61,455 nucleotides of DNA from a virus. The stretch spans positions 1 to 61,455 of IMG/VR virus record IMGVR_UViG_3300032893_000045. The stretch is one strand, 5' to 3'. Position 1 is the first letter of the stretch, and every line of letters starts with the position of its first letter. A program made the translations under genes and the position numbers. This document shows positions 33,432 through 41,144 of the stretch, piece after piece. Below the pieces are notes generated by a model. It made no database searches. It was not told where the DNA came from and saw nothing but the letters and a program-made list of their open reading frames with translations.

Positions 33432-34501
33432 CAGCGCAGGTCCTTTCCAGGCCAGCCGCAGAGCTCGCAGCCTCCGAGCTCGTTGAGCCGGGTGCCGCAG
33501 CGCTCGCATTTCGTCTTGGCGGCCGGCTTCTCCGCGGCTCGGGCGGCCGGCGTGCCGGGCGGCGGCACGCCGAGAGCCTTCTCAGCGGCGGCGATCACAC
33601 GCTCTCTCGCGGGCCCCGGAGCAGGCGTAGCAGCCGGAGGTGGTAGCTGCTGCGGGGCGTCCTGCTCCGGGGCCCCCTCGGTTGTGGAGGGCGACGGTAG
33701 AGCTTCGTCGACGGACTGGGAGATCGCGGCCTCGAGGGCGGGATCGACCCTCGGGGCGCGCTCGTTCTGCTGGATCTGCTGGAGCAGCGGATCCGGGCCC
33801 TGGACTACGGGCTTCGCCTCGACCGGGACGGAGCCGCGGCGCTCCTGCTCGGCCGCGTCGGCGTCCTCGGCGATCCCTTCGGTCGGGATGCCCAGCGTCA
33901 CGTCGGAGAATCCCTCGTCCAGCACCCGACCGCGCGCCCGCGAGATGAGCATGTCCTTCAGGTAGAGGTCGTAGGTCGAGTCGTACTCCCCTCCGGAGCC
34001 GCTGCGCCGCTTCTCGAGGAGCTTCGCCGTCTTGGCGTCCTCCCAGGAGAACTCTTTGACGATGGCGCTAGGCTGGCCGACGCGCTTCGCCATGACGCAG
34101 CCCTTGAGCGTCTCGCCGCTGCCCTCGGTCCACTCCTTGTAGTCGGCCAGGAGCCCGCTCTTCCGGACGAGCCCGAGCGCGCCCTTCGTCTGGAGCGCCA
34201 CGCGCCCGGCCTTCGTCAGGTAGAGGCTGCGCCAGGCGGCCCACGGCTTGAGCCCGAGCTCGAGTCCCGCGGCCATCAGGGCGAACGCCTGAGCCCCGTT
34301 CTTGATCTGCTGGGGCAGGAGGTTGCTCCGGTAGCACGCCTCGGCGTAGGCCACGGCTTCCTTGACCGTCGGGAAGGTGACGCCGCGCTCGCTGATCGTG
34401 AGGCCCTGCGCGGTGTTGACGCGCTCCTGAACCTTCGCTTCGGCCTTCGCGAGTTCGTCCTGCGGGATGCCGACCGCCGTGATCGCCTGCTCCTCAGACA
34501 C
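33431..34501 (-). CDS. recT: RecT-like single-strand annealing protein with C-terminal zinc ribbon, 356 aa
   Basis: GTG start. Residues 40-210 fit the RecT group: A-Y-A-E-A-C-Y-R-S-N-L-L-P, A-F-A-L-M-A-A-G-L-E-L-G-L-K-P, G-R-V-A-L-Q-T-K-G, and L-K-D-M-L-I-S-R-A-R-G-R-V-L near 190. After a Pro/Gln-rich linker the end carries C-E-R-C and C-E-L-C-G, a zinc ribbon not usual in RecT. With the RecE-like nuclease (35377) it forms a two-part recombination system. Confidence 0.82.
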   Translation of the reverse strand: MSEEQAITAVGIPQDELAKAEAKVQERVNTAQGLTISERGVTFPTVKEAVAYAEACYRSNLLPQQIKNGAQAFALMAAGLELGLKPWAAWRSLYLTKAGRVALQTKGALGLVRKSGLLADYKEWTEGSGETLKGCVMAKRVGQPSAIVKEFSWEDAKTAKLLEKRRSGSGGEYDSTYDLYLKDMLISRARGRVLDEGFSDVTLGIPTEGIAEDADAAEQERRGSVPVEAKPVVQGPDPLLQQIQQNERAPRVDPALEAAISQSVDEALPSPSTTEGAPEQDAPQQLPPPAATPAPGPARERVIAAAEKALGVPPPGTPAARAAEKPAAKTKCERCGTRLNELGGCELCGWPGKDLR

Positions 34502-34697
34502 TCGCGTGGGCCCTTTCTGTCACGGCCTGCTCGGATCCGTAGACCCGCGGCGCTCCGCATTCGACGCAGGCGTGCCAGAGCTTGTATCCGGCGACCCTGC
34601 CTCCCGGCTCGAGTTGGGGCACGCGCTCGACGAGGCGGTGCCGCGTGACCCTCGGCTGACAGCGACCCTCACAGAGAAGAAACGGCTCGTATTCCAT
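34494..34697 (-). CDS. Small Cys-rich protein, 67 aa
   Basis: ATG with GGAGG nine bases upstream. It has C-E-G-R-C near the front and C-V-E-C-G in the second half with His residues between, so zinc binding is likely. It overlaps the annealing gene by eight bases. Role unknown. Confidence 0.74.
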   Translation of the reverse strand: MEYEPFLLCEGRCQPRVTRHRLVERVPQLEPGGRVAGYKLWHACVECGAPRVYGSEQAVTERAHASV

Positions 34698-34717
34698 TCG
34701 TCGCCCTCCGGTGTCCC

Positions 34718-35380
34718 CTATACGCCTAACGGATCGAGGAACGTCTTGAGGTGTCGGGATCTTCTAGGTTCGCGCAGCGCTCGAAGCGCCCGGGACTCGA
34801 TCTGTCGGACGCGCTCTCGAGAGACCCCGAGAACTTTTGCGGCTTGCTCGAGACCGTGCTCTCGTTCGCCGTCCAGTCCGAATCGCAGCGCGACCACCTG
34901 CCTGTCGCGCGGACGGAGCGTCGACAAGAGTGCCGTGACGGCGCTCCTCAACGAATCTCGGTCCAGCCGCTCGTCCAGACCCGGCTTCGCGAGAAGCCCG
35001 CGCGCCGCCGCCAGAGGGAGGAGCCGGGCGCTGTCCACCACGAACGCGAACTTGTGGCGTCGAGCCTGCTCGACCTGGGGATAGAGCGCTTCAGGAAAGA
35101 TTTCCTCCGGAAGTGCCCCGAGGAATTCTGCCAACTTCTGCGCTGAGATTCTCCAGGCGATCTCCCCATTCCGCCAGTTCTTCTTTCCGTCGCGGCACCG
35201 GAGGATCCTCTTTGGGGATATCTCGCAGTTGAGGTAGCCAAGTAGCGTCCCGTAGCTGATCCCGGCACGGCGCGCCAGTTCGGGTGTTCCCGTGCTGCGC
35301 GGATCGTCGCTCCGACGACGCCAGCACTCCTCAAAGAGACGCTGGTTCTTGAACCGGACCTCGACTCGAAGGTCGTTCAT
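34718..35380 (-). CDS. Sigma-70 region 4 protein with N-terminal helix-turn-helix, 220 aa
   Basis: ATG at 35380 overlaps the nuclease stop. Residues 143-207 match sigma region 4: L-R-P-R-D-R-Q-V-V-A-L-R-F-G-L-D, then L-E-Q-A-A-K-V-L-G-V-S-R-E-R-V-R-Q-I-E. Residues 32-60 look like a second DNA-binding helix-turn-helix (P-E-L-A-R-R-A-G-I-S-Y-G). No region 2 is visible, so it may bind -35 sequences or core polymerase without melting DNA. A switch to late transcription, or control of the shared TTGACA motif, is a sensible guess. Confidence 0.85.
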   Translation of the reverse strand: MNDLRVEVRFKNQRLFEECWRRRSDDPRSTGTPELARRAGISYGTLLGYLNCEISPKRILRCRDGKKNWRNGEIAWRISAQKLAEFLGALPEEIFPEALYPQVEQARRHKFAFVVDSARLLPLAAARGLLAKPGLDERLDRDSLRSAVTALLSTLRPRDRQVVALRFGLDGEREHGLEQAAKVLGVSRERVRQIESRALRALREPRRSRHLKTFLDPLGV

Positions 35381-36288
35381 TGGGAGAGCTCGAAGACCTT
35401 GCTGCGCCACGGCGGAAGCGAGCATGTCTCGACCCCATCGTCCCAGCCGCGCCAGACGTTCGTGCGCTTGCACTCCGCGTACATCTCGAGGTGCTGGCGG
35501 TACTGCTTGCGCCCCCAGGCGAGCGCCTCCTCGTCAGGCTCGAAGCAGCGGACCCCGTGCGGAGGTTCCGTCTCGACCACGATCCAGACGAAGTGACGGT
35601 CCGACCGCGGAGACAGGGCGTCCAGCCCGTCGAGGTACATCCCGGCCTGCTCGAAGTACCCGTAGTTGTCGGCTTGGCGCTCGAAGACCCGGAGCTCGGC
35701 CGGCTCCCCGATCGTCTTCAAATCGGCTACGACCGTGACCTCGGCGCCCAGGTCGAGCCCCTCGCGCGGCAGGAGGTCGCCCCGGTTCCGCATCCCTCCG
35801 AGGCGGTCGAGCCGACCCTTGCAGAGGACCCCGGTCTGCTTGTCCGTCCAGACGACGGAGACCTCGTTCGACCCCTGGCCCCGGAGGATCTCCCGCGCCG
35901 TCGGGTGCTCGTCGATCGCGCGGCGCATCCCTCGCAGCTTGTCCATCTCGTCTTCCTGGACGGTTTTCCGCCCGGCCGCCCGCCGCTGGAAAGCATCCCA
36001 CTGGAGCTTGCCGGCGGTGGTCCGGCGGTCGAGCTTGGGGATCGGGAGGATCTCCTCTTCCAGCCGCTCCGGCTCGAGGATCGCGATGTGCGCGCACCAG
36101 CCGAACTCGAACGCCCGTGTCTGTTTCGGGGGCTCGAGGAGGGCCTGCCGGGCGTGGAGGGGCGTCTTGCTGAAGTGCCGCAGGCTCGAGTGGTTGATCG
36201 CCGGCCATGCGGCGTAGACGTCGTAGGGGACCTTGGTGTGGAGGCCGGGCCGGGGATGAGTCGCGTCTGGGGGGCCGACGCTCGTCAA
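35377..36288 (-). CDS. RecE-like PD-(D/E)xK exonuclease, 303 aa
   Basis: TTG at 36288 is supported by AAGGAG nine bases upstream. The order is that of the RecE/exonuclease VIII family: W-P-A-I-N-H-S-S-L-R-H-F near the start, F-E-F-G-W-C-A-H, K-G-R-L-D-R-L, V-V-A-D-L-K-T (catalytic D and K), then Y-F-E-Q-A-G-M-Y. It would make 3' single strands for the annealing protein in the same operon. Confidence 0.87.
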   Translation of the reverse strand: MTSVGPPDATHPRPGLHTKVPYDVYAAWPAINHSSLRHFSKTPLHARQALLEPPKQTRAFEFGWCAHIAILEPERLEEEILPIPKLDRRTTAGKLQWDAFQRRAAGRKTVQEDEMDKLRGMRRAIDEHPTAREILRGQGSNEVSVVWTDKQTGVLCKGRLDRLGGMRNRGDLLPREGLDLGAEVTVVADLKTIGEPAELRVFERQADNYGYFEQAGMYLDGLDALSPRSDRHFVWIVVETEPPHGVRCFEPDEEALAWGRKQYRQHLEMYAECKRTNVWRGWDDGVETCSLPPWRSKVFELSQ

Positions 36289-36312
36289 GTTACTGATCTC
36301 CTTGTGCTTGGG

Positions 36313-36606
36313 CTACTTCCCTTCGCGGTTGCTCTGCATCTCCTTCATGCGCTTCTGGCGGAGCTTGACGCCCTTGGCGCGCCGCTTCCGCATGATCGCC
36401 GCCCGCTCGGCCGCGCTCTTTCCGTCCCAGAACGCGCGGGCGGCGTTGCGGGCCTGGACCAGCTTGGCGCTCTTTCCGACCACCTGGGCCTGCCGTCGGG
36501 CCAGAAGGGCGAACGCTTCGGACCGCTGTAGAGGAGTCGAGCCCACGGCGTTCGCGACCTTTGCCGCCGACGAGGCTTCCTCTTTGCTGACCATCACTCC
36601 TGCCAT
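36313..36606 (-). CDS. First gene of the early operon, basic protein, 97 aa
   Basis: ATG at 36606 is placed at or within two bases of the predicted transcription start of the promoter at 36615-36644, so translation may be leaderless; ATG at 36594 is an alternative with AGGAG very close. The protein is Ala/Lys/Arg-rich and ends in R-K-R-R-A-K-G-V-K-L-R-Q-K-R, a probable DNA-binding tail. No family is recognised. Confidence 0.72.
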   Translation of the reverse strand: MAGVMVSKEEASSAAKVANAVGSTPLQRSEAFALLARRQAQVVGKSAKLVQARNAARAFWDGKSAAERAAIMRKRRAKGVKLRQKRMKEMQSNREGK

Positions 36607-36614
36607 GCCGACGG

Positions 36615-36644
36615 ACTCTAGCGCCACCGTCGCGCGCATGTCAA
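36615..36644 (-). promoter_or_regulatory. Sigma-70-type promoter of the early operon
   Basis: TTGACA (36644-36639), 18-base spacer starting TGCGCGCGA, TAGAGT (36620-36615). It reads into the minus-strand operon at 36606, and the bases after the -35 box match the shared motif. Confidence 0.68.
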
Positions 36645-36713
36645 GGGGAAAGTAGAGGAACTCCTTGCGCGCCTTGGGCAAAACGTAGACACTCTAGCGG
36701 CAGGAGGGAGCCG

Positions 36714-36899
36714 GTGGCGCAACCACTAGAAGTTGTGCCGGTGGGAACCACCGACTCACGCTCCTCCGGGGAGGCCCCGCTCTGCTGCAACTGCGAGCGC
36801 CGCTGCTGGCCGTCCTACATTCAGATCGAGGACCAGGTCTTCTGCGCGGACTGCTACTCGCTCCTCCGATCGGATCCCGATGTCGACGGAAGCTCCTGA
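36714..36899 (+). CDS. Zinc-ribbon protein, 61 aa
   Basis: GTG after GGAGGGAGCCG. C-C-N-C-E-R-R-C and, about 18 residues later, C-A-D-C-Y form a zinc ribbon. First gene of the plus-strand late block, 70 bases from the divergent early promoter. It overlaps the start of the next gene by 20 bases. Confidence 0.74.
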   Translation: MAQPLEVVPVGTTDSRSSGEAPLCCNCERRCWPSYIQIEDQVFCADCYSLLRSDPDVDGSS

Positions 36900-37272
36900 T
36901 ACGGCCGCCCTCCAGAAGGGCGTAGAGGACTGGCGCCTCACGCTCAAGGGGGACAAGCCTCTCCACGGACGTGCGAAGGAGATCGCCCTCAAGCTCATCA
37001 CGGATCCCGAGTACCTCGCCGAGCTCCAGATCCGGCTCAAGGCGGGACTCGCGGGTCCGATCGAGCCCTACCTCTGGAAGCTGGGCCTGGGCGATTGGAC
37101 CGTTCACCATCCGAAGGCGACGGCCGCGGACGACGAGCGCTTCGAGAAGATCCGCGAGGAAGCGAAGCGCATCCTCCACAACGATCCAGAGAAGGCCCGC
37201 GAGGTCGATCTCGCCATCGCATCGAGCGCCGGCCTGCCGATCACGCTGACGCCGGAGACGAAGGATGGGTGA
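36880..37272 (+). CDS. Candidate small terminase subunit, 130 aa
   Basis: ATG at 36880. The helix A-L-K-L-I-T-D-P-E-Y-L-A-E-L-Q-I-R-L, then G-L-A-G-P-I-E-P-Y-L-W-K-L-G, is like the short DNA-packaging small subunits of podoviruses that recognise the phage DNA. It lies four kilobases from the large subunit, with the lysis genes between. The call is tentative because there is no clear helix-turn-helix at the N-terminus. Confidence 0.5.
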   Translation: MSTEAPDTAALQKGVEDWRLTLKGDKPLHGRAKEIALKLITDPEYLAELQIRLKAGLAGPIEPYLWKLGLGDWTVHHPKATAADDERFEKIREEAKRILHNDPEKAREVDLAIASSAGLPITLTPETKDG

Positions 37273-37654
37273 CTCAGACGACCGGAGCCAGTTCGACCGT
37301 GAGGTGTTGCTGCTCGCCTGCCTCGCCAAGCTCTTCACCTACGCGCAGTCGCGAGGCTACGCCCTCACGGCCGGCGAGGGGAAGATCCTCACTCCGCGGA
37401 AGGGAGCCGACGGCGTGCTGCGCCAGGACGGCGAGCACATGCTCGGATCGCTCCACTACCTCGGCCTCGCGCAGGACCTCAACCTGTTCGTGAAGAAGAA
37501 CGGCGTCTGGACCTACGTCTCCGACGGCGGCGATCCGGCCTGGGCCGACCTCGGCGTCTACTGGGAATCGCTGGATCCGCTCTGCCGCTGGGGCGGTCGC
37601 TTCCAGACGCGCGACGACAACCACGTCTCGATCGCGTACCAGGGTCGAGCGTAA
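37265..37654 (+). CDS. Endolysin, M15-type D-Ala-D-Ala/L-Ala-D-Glu peptidase, 129 aa
   Basis: ATG overlaps the previous gene by eight bases and has GGAG upstream. Zinc ligands and catalytic residues of the M15 family are in place: G-S-L-H-Y-L-G-L-A-Q-D-L-N-L-F (H and D), W-E-S-L near the middle and D-D-N-H-V-S-I at the end. It cuts the peptide stem of peptidoglycan, in the style of the phage T5 endolysin. No signal sequence, so a holin from the following membrane genes would be needed. Confidence 0.85.
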   Translation: MGDSDDRSQFDREVLLLACLAKLFTYAQSRGYALTAGEGKILTPRKGADGVLRQDGEHMLGSLHYLGLAQDLNLFVKKNGVWTYVSDGGDPAWADLGVYWESLDPLCRWGGRFQTRDDNHVSIAYQGRA

Positions 37655-37664
37655 GGGAGGCTTG

Positions 37665-38777
37665 ATGCCCCGATCAGAGCGGCTCGGTCTCGCCGTGGCG
37701 CTGATCGTCCTGGCGGCGCTGCTGACAAGCTGCAAGCCATCGGCAGAGTGCCAGGCCGCCACGGAGGCGCTTCCGGCAGCCTGCGTGCTGGGGTCGCAGA
37801 GTTGCCTTGACGCGGTCGCTGCGGCGGAGAAGGCGTGCGGCGGCCCGGTCGTGGTGCCGACGCCGCAGCCCACCCCGACCCCAACTCCGGCTCCGACTCC
37901 CACGCCGACGCCCGTCCCCACGCCGACACCCACGCCGACCCCGGCGCCGCTGCCGTCGCCGCAGCCCTACCTGGACGACAGCAAGCTGACCGCGAAGGCC
38001 GGCGACATGAGCGCGACGCAGTTCGGCACGGTGACGGCTGCGGTCAAGGCCTATCAGCAGGCCGAGCCGAGCCACTGGGCTTCAGAGCTCAAGCTCGCGG
38101 TGCCGGTAGCGACCGGCTACGCGCGGCTCTCGGCGTGGCTGCGGCCGGTCGTGGCTGCGCAGTCGATCAGCGCGAGCGGCCAGGTGTCGGACGCGATCTT
38201 CGTCTGCGATTCGAGCCCGGTGCGGCGCTGCGAGGAGTGGCACGTCTTCGCCTCGAACGGCGCCTATGCGAACACCACGGGAGCGATGAAGGGTGTTTGG
38301 AGCTACGGCGGCGCCGCGCCCGGGCCGACGCCGACGCCGGACCCGCTGGCCGCGCTGGCGCCCCTGCCCGACCGCGCGAAGCTCCAGATCGTAGGGCACC
38401 TGCTGGGCCAGATCACGGATGCCTCCGGCCAGGCCGTCCCCCTCCTCGACCTCACCTTCCGCGTCTGCGACGCCGCGATGTGCAACGCCTACGGCTTCGC
38501 CGGACGCCAGTGCTGCCCGCTCGGCCCTGACGGGACGGCTGCGCGCTACGGCCGCGAGCGCTGGGCGGCGGGCCGGCTCGACGGATCGACGGCGCCTCCC
38601 GGCGTTCCTGAGCCGAACGCGAGGTGCGTGGCACAGCCGGCCCCGCAGGCGATCGGCGCTCCGAATCCGGCGAACTGGAGCCAATGCACCGCGAACGGCT
38701 GGACCCAGACGCTCCAGATGTGCGGCTCCGGCGTCGCGGCGTCACTCTGCGGCCCGGTGCCGCCGGTGGCCTACTGA
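37665..38777 (+). CDS. Lipoprotein with (Pro-Thr)n linker, 370 aa
   Basis: ATG at 37665 with GGGAGG upstream. Residues 1-22 are a lipoprotein signal ending L-L-T-S, and C23 is the lipid-bearing Cys. A linker of repeated Pro-Thr and Pro-Ala-Pro-Thr units occupies residues about 62-100. The rest has seven or more Cys, probably in disulphides, as expected outside the cytoplasm. Next to the endolysin it may be an outer-membrane spanin-like or surface-blocking protein; its size is far above known spanins. Confidence 0.8.
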   Translation: MPRSERLGLAVALIVLAALLTSCKPSAECQAATEALPAACVLGSQSCLDAVAAAEKACGGPVVVPTPQPTPTPTPAPTPTPTPVPTPTPTPTPAPLPSPQPYLDDSKLTAKAGDMSATQFGTVTAAVKAYQQAEPSHWASELKLAVPVATGYARLSAWLRPVVAAQSISASGQVSDAIFVCDSSPVRRCEEWHVFASNGAYANTTGAMKGVWSYGGAAPGPTPTPDPLAALAPLPDRAKLQIVGHLLGQITDASGQAVPLLDLTFRVCDAAMCNAYGFAGRQCCPLGPDGTAARYGRERWAAGRLDGSTAPPGVPEPNARCVAQPAPQAIGAPNPANWSQCTANGWTQTLQMCGSGVAASLCGPVPPVAY

Positions 38778-39010
38778 TGAAGCCCGGCGACTGGTTCAAG
38801 GGAGCAGGCGGGTTGCTCGCGTGGCTGCTCCTCTTCTGGAAGGCCAAGCCGAAGCCGCAAGCCAACTTCGACTACAACCCGCAGGGCTGGGCGCCCGTGC
38901 CCTGTCCCAAGTGCGGCCAGCCGGCTGTGAACGACTATCAGTCGATGGACGGCCATGAGTTCGGCTACTACTGCAACGCCTGCAAGGCGGCATTCACGGT
39001 GAAACGCTGA
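38777..39010 (+). CDS. Membrane-anchored zinc-ribbon protein, 77 aa
   Basis: TGATG overlap at both ends. Residues 8-21 (G-A-G-G-L-L-A-W-L-L-L-F-W-K) form a short membrane segment. C-P-K-C-G and C-N-A-C-K then make a zinc ribbon facing the cytoplasm or periplasm. No known family. Confidence 0.75.
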   Translation: MKPGDWFKGAGGLLAWLLLFWKAKPKPQANFDYNPQGWAPVPCPKCGQPAVNDYQSMDGHEFGYYCNACKAAFTVKR

Positions 39011-39828
39011 TGCGCCGGCTCCTCTCGCGCTTCCTCGAATGGCTGCCCGCGGCGGCCTACCGGCTCGACCGCAAGTCGCTGCGCAACCCGCTCGCCACCG
39101 ACCTCGGCTGCTCGGCGATCCTCATTGCGTGTCTGGCCCTGTTCGTCCTGGGCCTGGGCGCGGTGATCGCGCATTGTGAGGAGGTGATGCCTTCTGTCGG
39201 ATACGACGGGTCTGAATCCGATGTATCGCCAGCCGTAGCCGGGGGTGGCGCATCCGGTGAAAACACGCCAGCCGTACCTGACCCGCAGGCCGTCCAGCCG
39301 CTCGCGCAGGTCTGGCTGGGAGGAGAGAGCACCTACGCCGCCAACTCCGCGCAGAAGTACACGCCCGTAGGCCAGATCTCGCTCATCGCGGGGATGGGCC
39401 GCTGGGGCGGCGGCTTGCGCGTCCGCACGATGGGCGTCAGCGGGGTGTACCAGCCCAATCAGCCTTCGACCTTCACCGCGGCCGAAGCCTACGCGCTCCT
39501 CTTTCTCAACGTGGCCGACACCTCGAGGACCGGATACACCATCACGATCGCGCCGGCGATCTTCGCTGGCTACGCGGTTCCGTTGCAGACGCAGAACGGC
39601 GTGTCACCCACCCTCGCCCGCACCTGCACCGCGATGGTCGGACTCAGGCTCGCGGGCCCGAGTTGGCGTGCCGAGATCGGGGCTGGCATGTACCAGCAGC
39701 TCTCTGGCTTCGCGGTCGGGGCAACCACGCACGCGCAGCTTACGGATCATAGTGCCTGGGTGGTCGACGCGGCGGTCGGGTCGGCGGGCAAGTACGTCGC
39801 CTCGATCGCTCTTCTACTGAGGCCATAG
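39010..39828 (+). CDS. Membrane-anchored beta-barrel-like protein, 272 aa
   Basis: A membrane segment lies at residues about 33-54. After a Gly/Pro-rich linker, residues 105-272 alternate polar and apolar residues, with paired Gly and aromatic residues (G-R-W-G-G-G-L-R-V-R, Y-T-I-T-I-A-P-A-I-F-A-G-Y), as in outer-membrane barrel strands, and end in A-L-L-L-R-P. It may span the periplasm and reach the outer membrane during lysis. No homologue is recognised. Confidence 0.75.
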   Translation: MRRLLSRFLEWLPAAAYRLDRKSLRNPLATDLGCSAILIACLALFVLGLGAVIAHCEEVMPSVGYDGSESDVSPAVAGGGASGENTPAVPDPQAVQPLAQVWLGGESTYAANSAQKYTPVGQISLIAGMGRWGGGLRVRTMGVSGVYQPNQPSTFTAAEAYALLFLNVADTSRTGYTITIAPAIFAGYAVPLQTQNGVSPTLARTCTAMVGLRLAGPSWRAEIGAGMYQQLSGFAVGATTHAQLTDHSAWVVDAAVGSAGKYVASIALLLRP

Positions 39829-40176
39829 ATGCAGCCCTTCGTGCCGATCTTCTGGTACTGGTTCTTCGGGATCACGGTCGCGTTTCTAGTTCCCGAGCTC
39901 CTCGCCGCGCACCAGCACAAGACGACCGGCTTCTGGGGCTGGCTCCTCTCGCGGGGCACCTTCAGCGAGTTCGTCTTCTGGCTGTTCGGCATCAAGCCGA
40001 GGCCGGATGGGAAGCCGGTACGCTGGATCGCGGGACGCCACCTCGTCCTCGACGCGATCTGCTTCGTCCTCTGGTATCACTTCCGGTTCGCGAGCTCGGC
40101 TGTGCCGGTCGCGCTCGTCGGCCTCGTGGTTTTCATCCTGATGGTCCGCGCGATGTTCTGGGAAAGGAAAGACTGA
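39829..40176 (+). CDS. Integral membrane protein, 115 aa
   Basis: Four hydrophobic stretches (about residues 5-24, 37-53, 70-84 and 87-107) with short loops and charged ends. Small size and position after the endolysin make a holin or antiholin likely. ATG after GAGG. Confidence 0.78.
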   Translation: MQPFVPIFWYWFFGITVAFLVPELLAAHQHKTTGFWGWLLSRGTFSEFVFWLFGIKPRPDGKPVRWIAGRHLVLDAICFVLWYHFRFASSAVPVALVGLVVFILMVRAMFWERKD

Positions 40177-40177
40177 G

Positions 40178-40633
40178 ATGGGTCTGATTCAGGACGTGAA
40201 GCATCTGCTCACGCTGAAAGAGGTCCGAGACCGGCTGAGCCTCTCGGCTGGCGGCCGCGCCCTCATGACCGCGGTCTTCGCCGTTGTGGGGGCGGTCCTC
40301 ACCGCCATCGTCGCGCAGTACACGGCCGCCTGCCCGGCCCTACTGACCAACCTGAGCTCGATTCTCACGGCTGGCTTCGGAGGCGGAGCCACGTACTTTT
40401 TCCTGCGAAAGCCGCTCCAGAACGCGGCCGGGAAGGCGACGATCACGGGCCTCCTCGGCGCAGCCGTCGCAGGGCTGCTTCAGCAGGTAACGGCGCTCTG
40501 CGGCTCCGACTTCGTCCACCAGCTCGGTCCGCTCGCGATGGCCGGCGTCTGGATCGGCCTCGGCCACTACTTGCAGGCGCCGCATGAGAGCCCTGCCCCG
40601 GCGTCCGTTCCGCCGACCGCTGCCGGGCATTGA
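40178..40633 (+). CDS. Integral membrane protein, holin-like, 151 aa
   Basis: ATG follows AGGAAAGACTGAG. Membrane segments at about residues 25-48, 58-75, 86-104 and 112-130, with a polar Pro/Ala tail. The length and segment number suit large holins. The gene begins one base after the previous stop and ends in a TTGA overlap. Confidence 0.75.
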   Translation: MGLIQDVKHLLTLKEVRDRLSLSAGGRALMTAVFAVVGAVLTAIVAQYTAACPALLTNLSSILTAGFGGGATYFFLRKPLQNAAGKATITGLLGAAVAGLLQQVTALCGSDFVHQLGPLAMAGVWIGLGHYLQAPHESPAPASVPPTAAGH

Positions 40634-40935
40634 GCCCCGGGGCCGATCTCGCGCTGCGGATCGCGGCAATCGCGATTGCGGGGATCTTCAGCGGAGGCTC
40701 TGTGACGCTCATGCTCTTGGCGCACCGCGCTGCCCGTCGGCGCCGCCTGCGCGACGAGGCGCGGGACGAACTCCTGACGGCGCTCTGCATCGCTGTCCTC
40801 TTCACCCTGAGCGTCTCGGCGGGCGACGTCGTCGAGCTCCAGCGGGTGATCGAAGAGCGGGCCTCGGCAGTCGAGCAACTCAAGCGCGCCCGCGAGAGGC
40901 TGCGCGAACTCACTCCCAAGGAGCAGGTCTCGTGA
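40630..40935 (+). CDS. Two-pass membrane protein with coiled-coil tail, 101 aa
   Basis: TTG start overlapping the previous stop. Segments at about 8-29 and 46-62 are followed by a heptad helix (V-E-L-Q-R-V-I-E-E-R then L-K-R-A-R-E-R-L). Coiled coil after a membrane anchor recalls inner-membrane spanins, though those have one segment. Confidence 0.72.
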   Translation: MSPGADLALRIAAIAIAGIFSGGSVTLMLLAHRAARRRRLRDEARDELLTALCIAVLFTLSVSAGDVVELQRVIEERASAVEQLKRARERLRELTPKEQVS

Positions 40936-41135
40936 GCAAAGAGAATGGCACCTCTGCCAGTCCCGGGCTGTGTCCCCTTTCCGACTTCCCTGCCTCCTGC
41001 GAGCGCCGCTTCACCTCTCTCGAGGAGAAGCTGCGCCAGGCGGACGACGTGATCGACTGGACGGCCCAGCACGTCGAAGCCCTCGTCATCGCGAGCGGCG
41101 GTAAACTCAAGCGGAAGCGGCCGCGGCTGGAGTGA
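40932..41135 (+). CDS. Small hypothetical protein, 67 aa
   Basis: GTG overlaps the upstream stop. The product has one amphipathic helix (F-T-S-L-E-E-K-L-R-Q-A-D-D-V-I) and a basic end, K-L-K-R-K-R-P-R. It ends nine bases before the terminase. No family is recognised. Confidence 0.7.
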   Translation: MSKENGTSASPGLCPLSDFPASCERRFTSLEEKLRQADDVIDWTAQHVEALVIASGGKLKRKRPRLE

Positions 41136-41144
41136 GACACCGGA

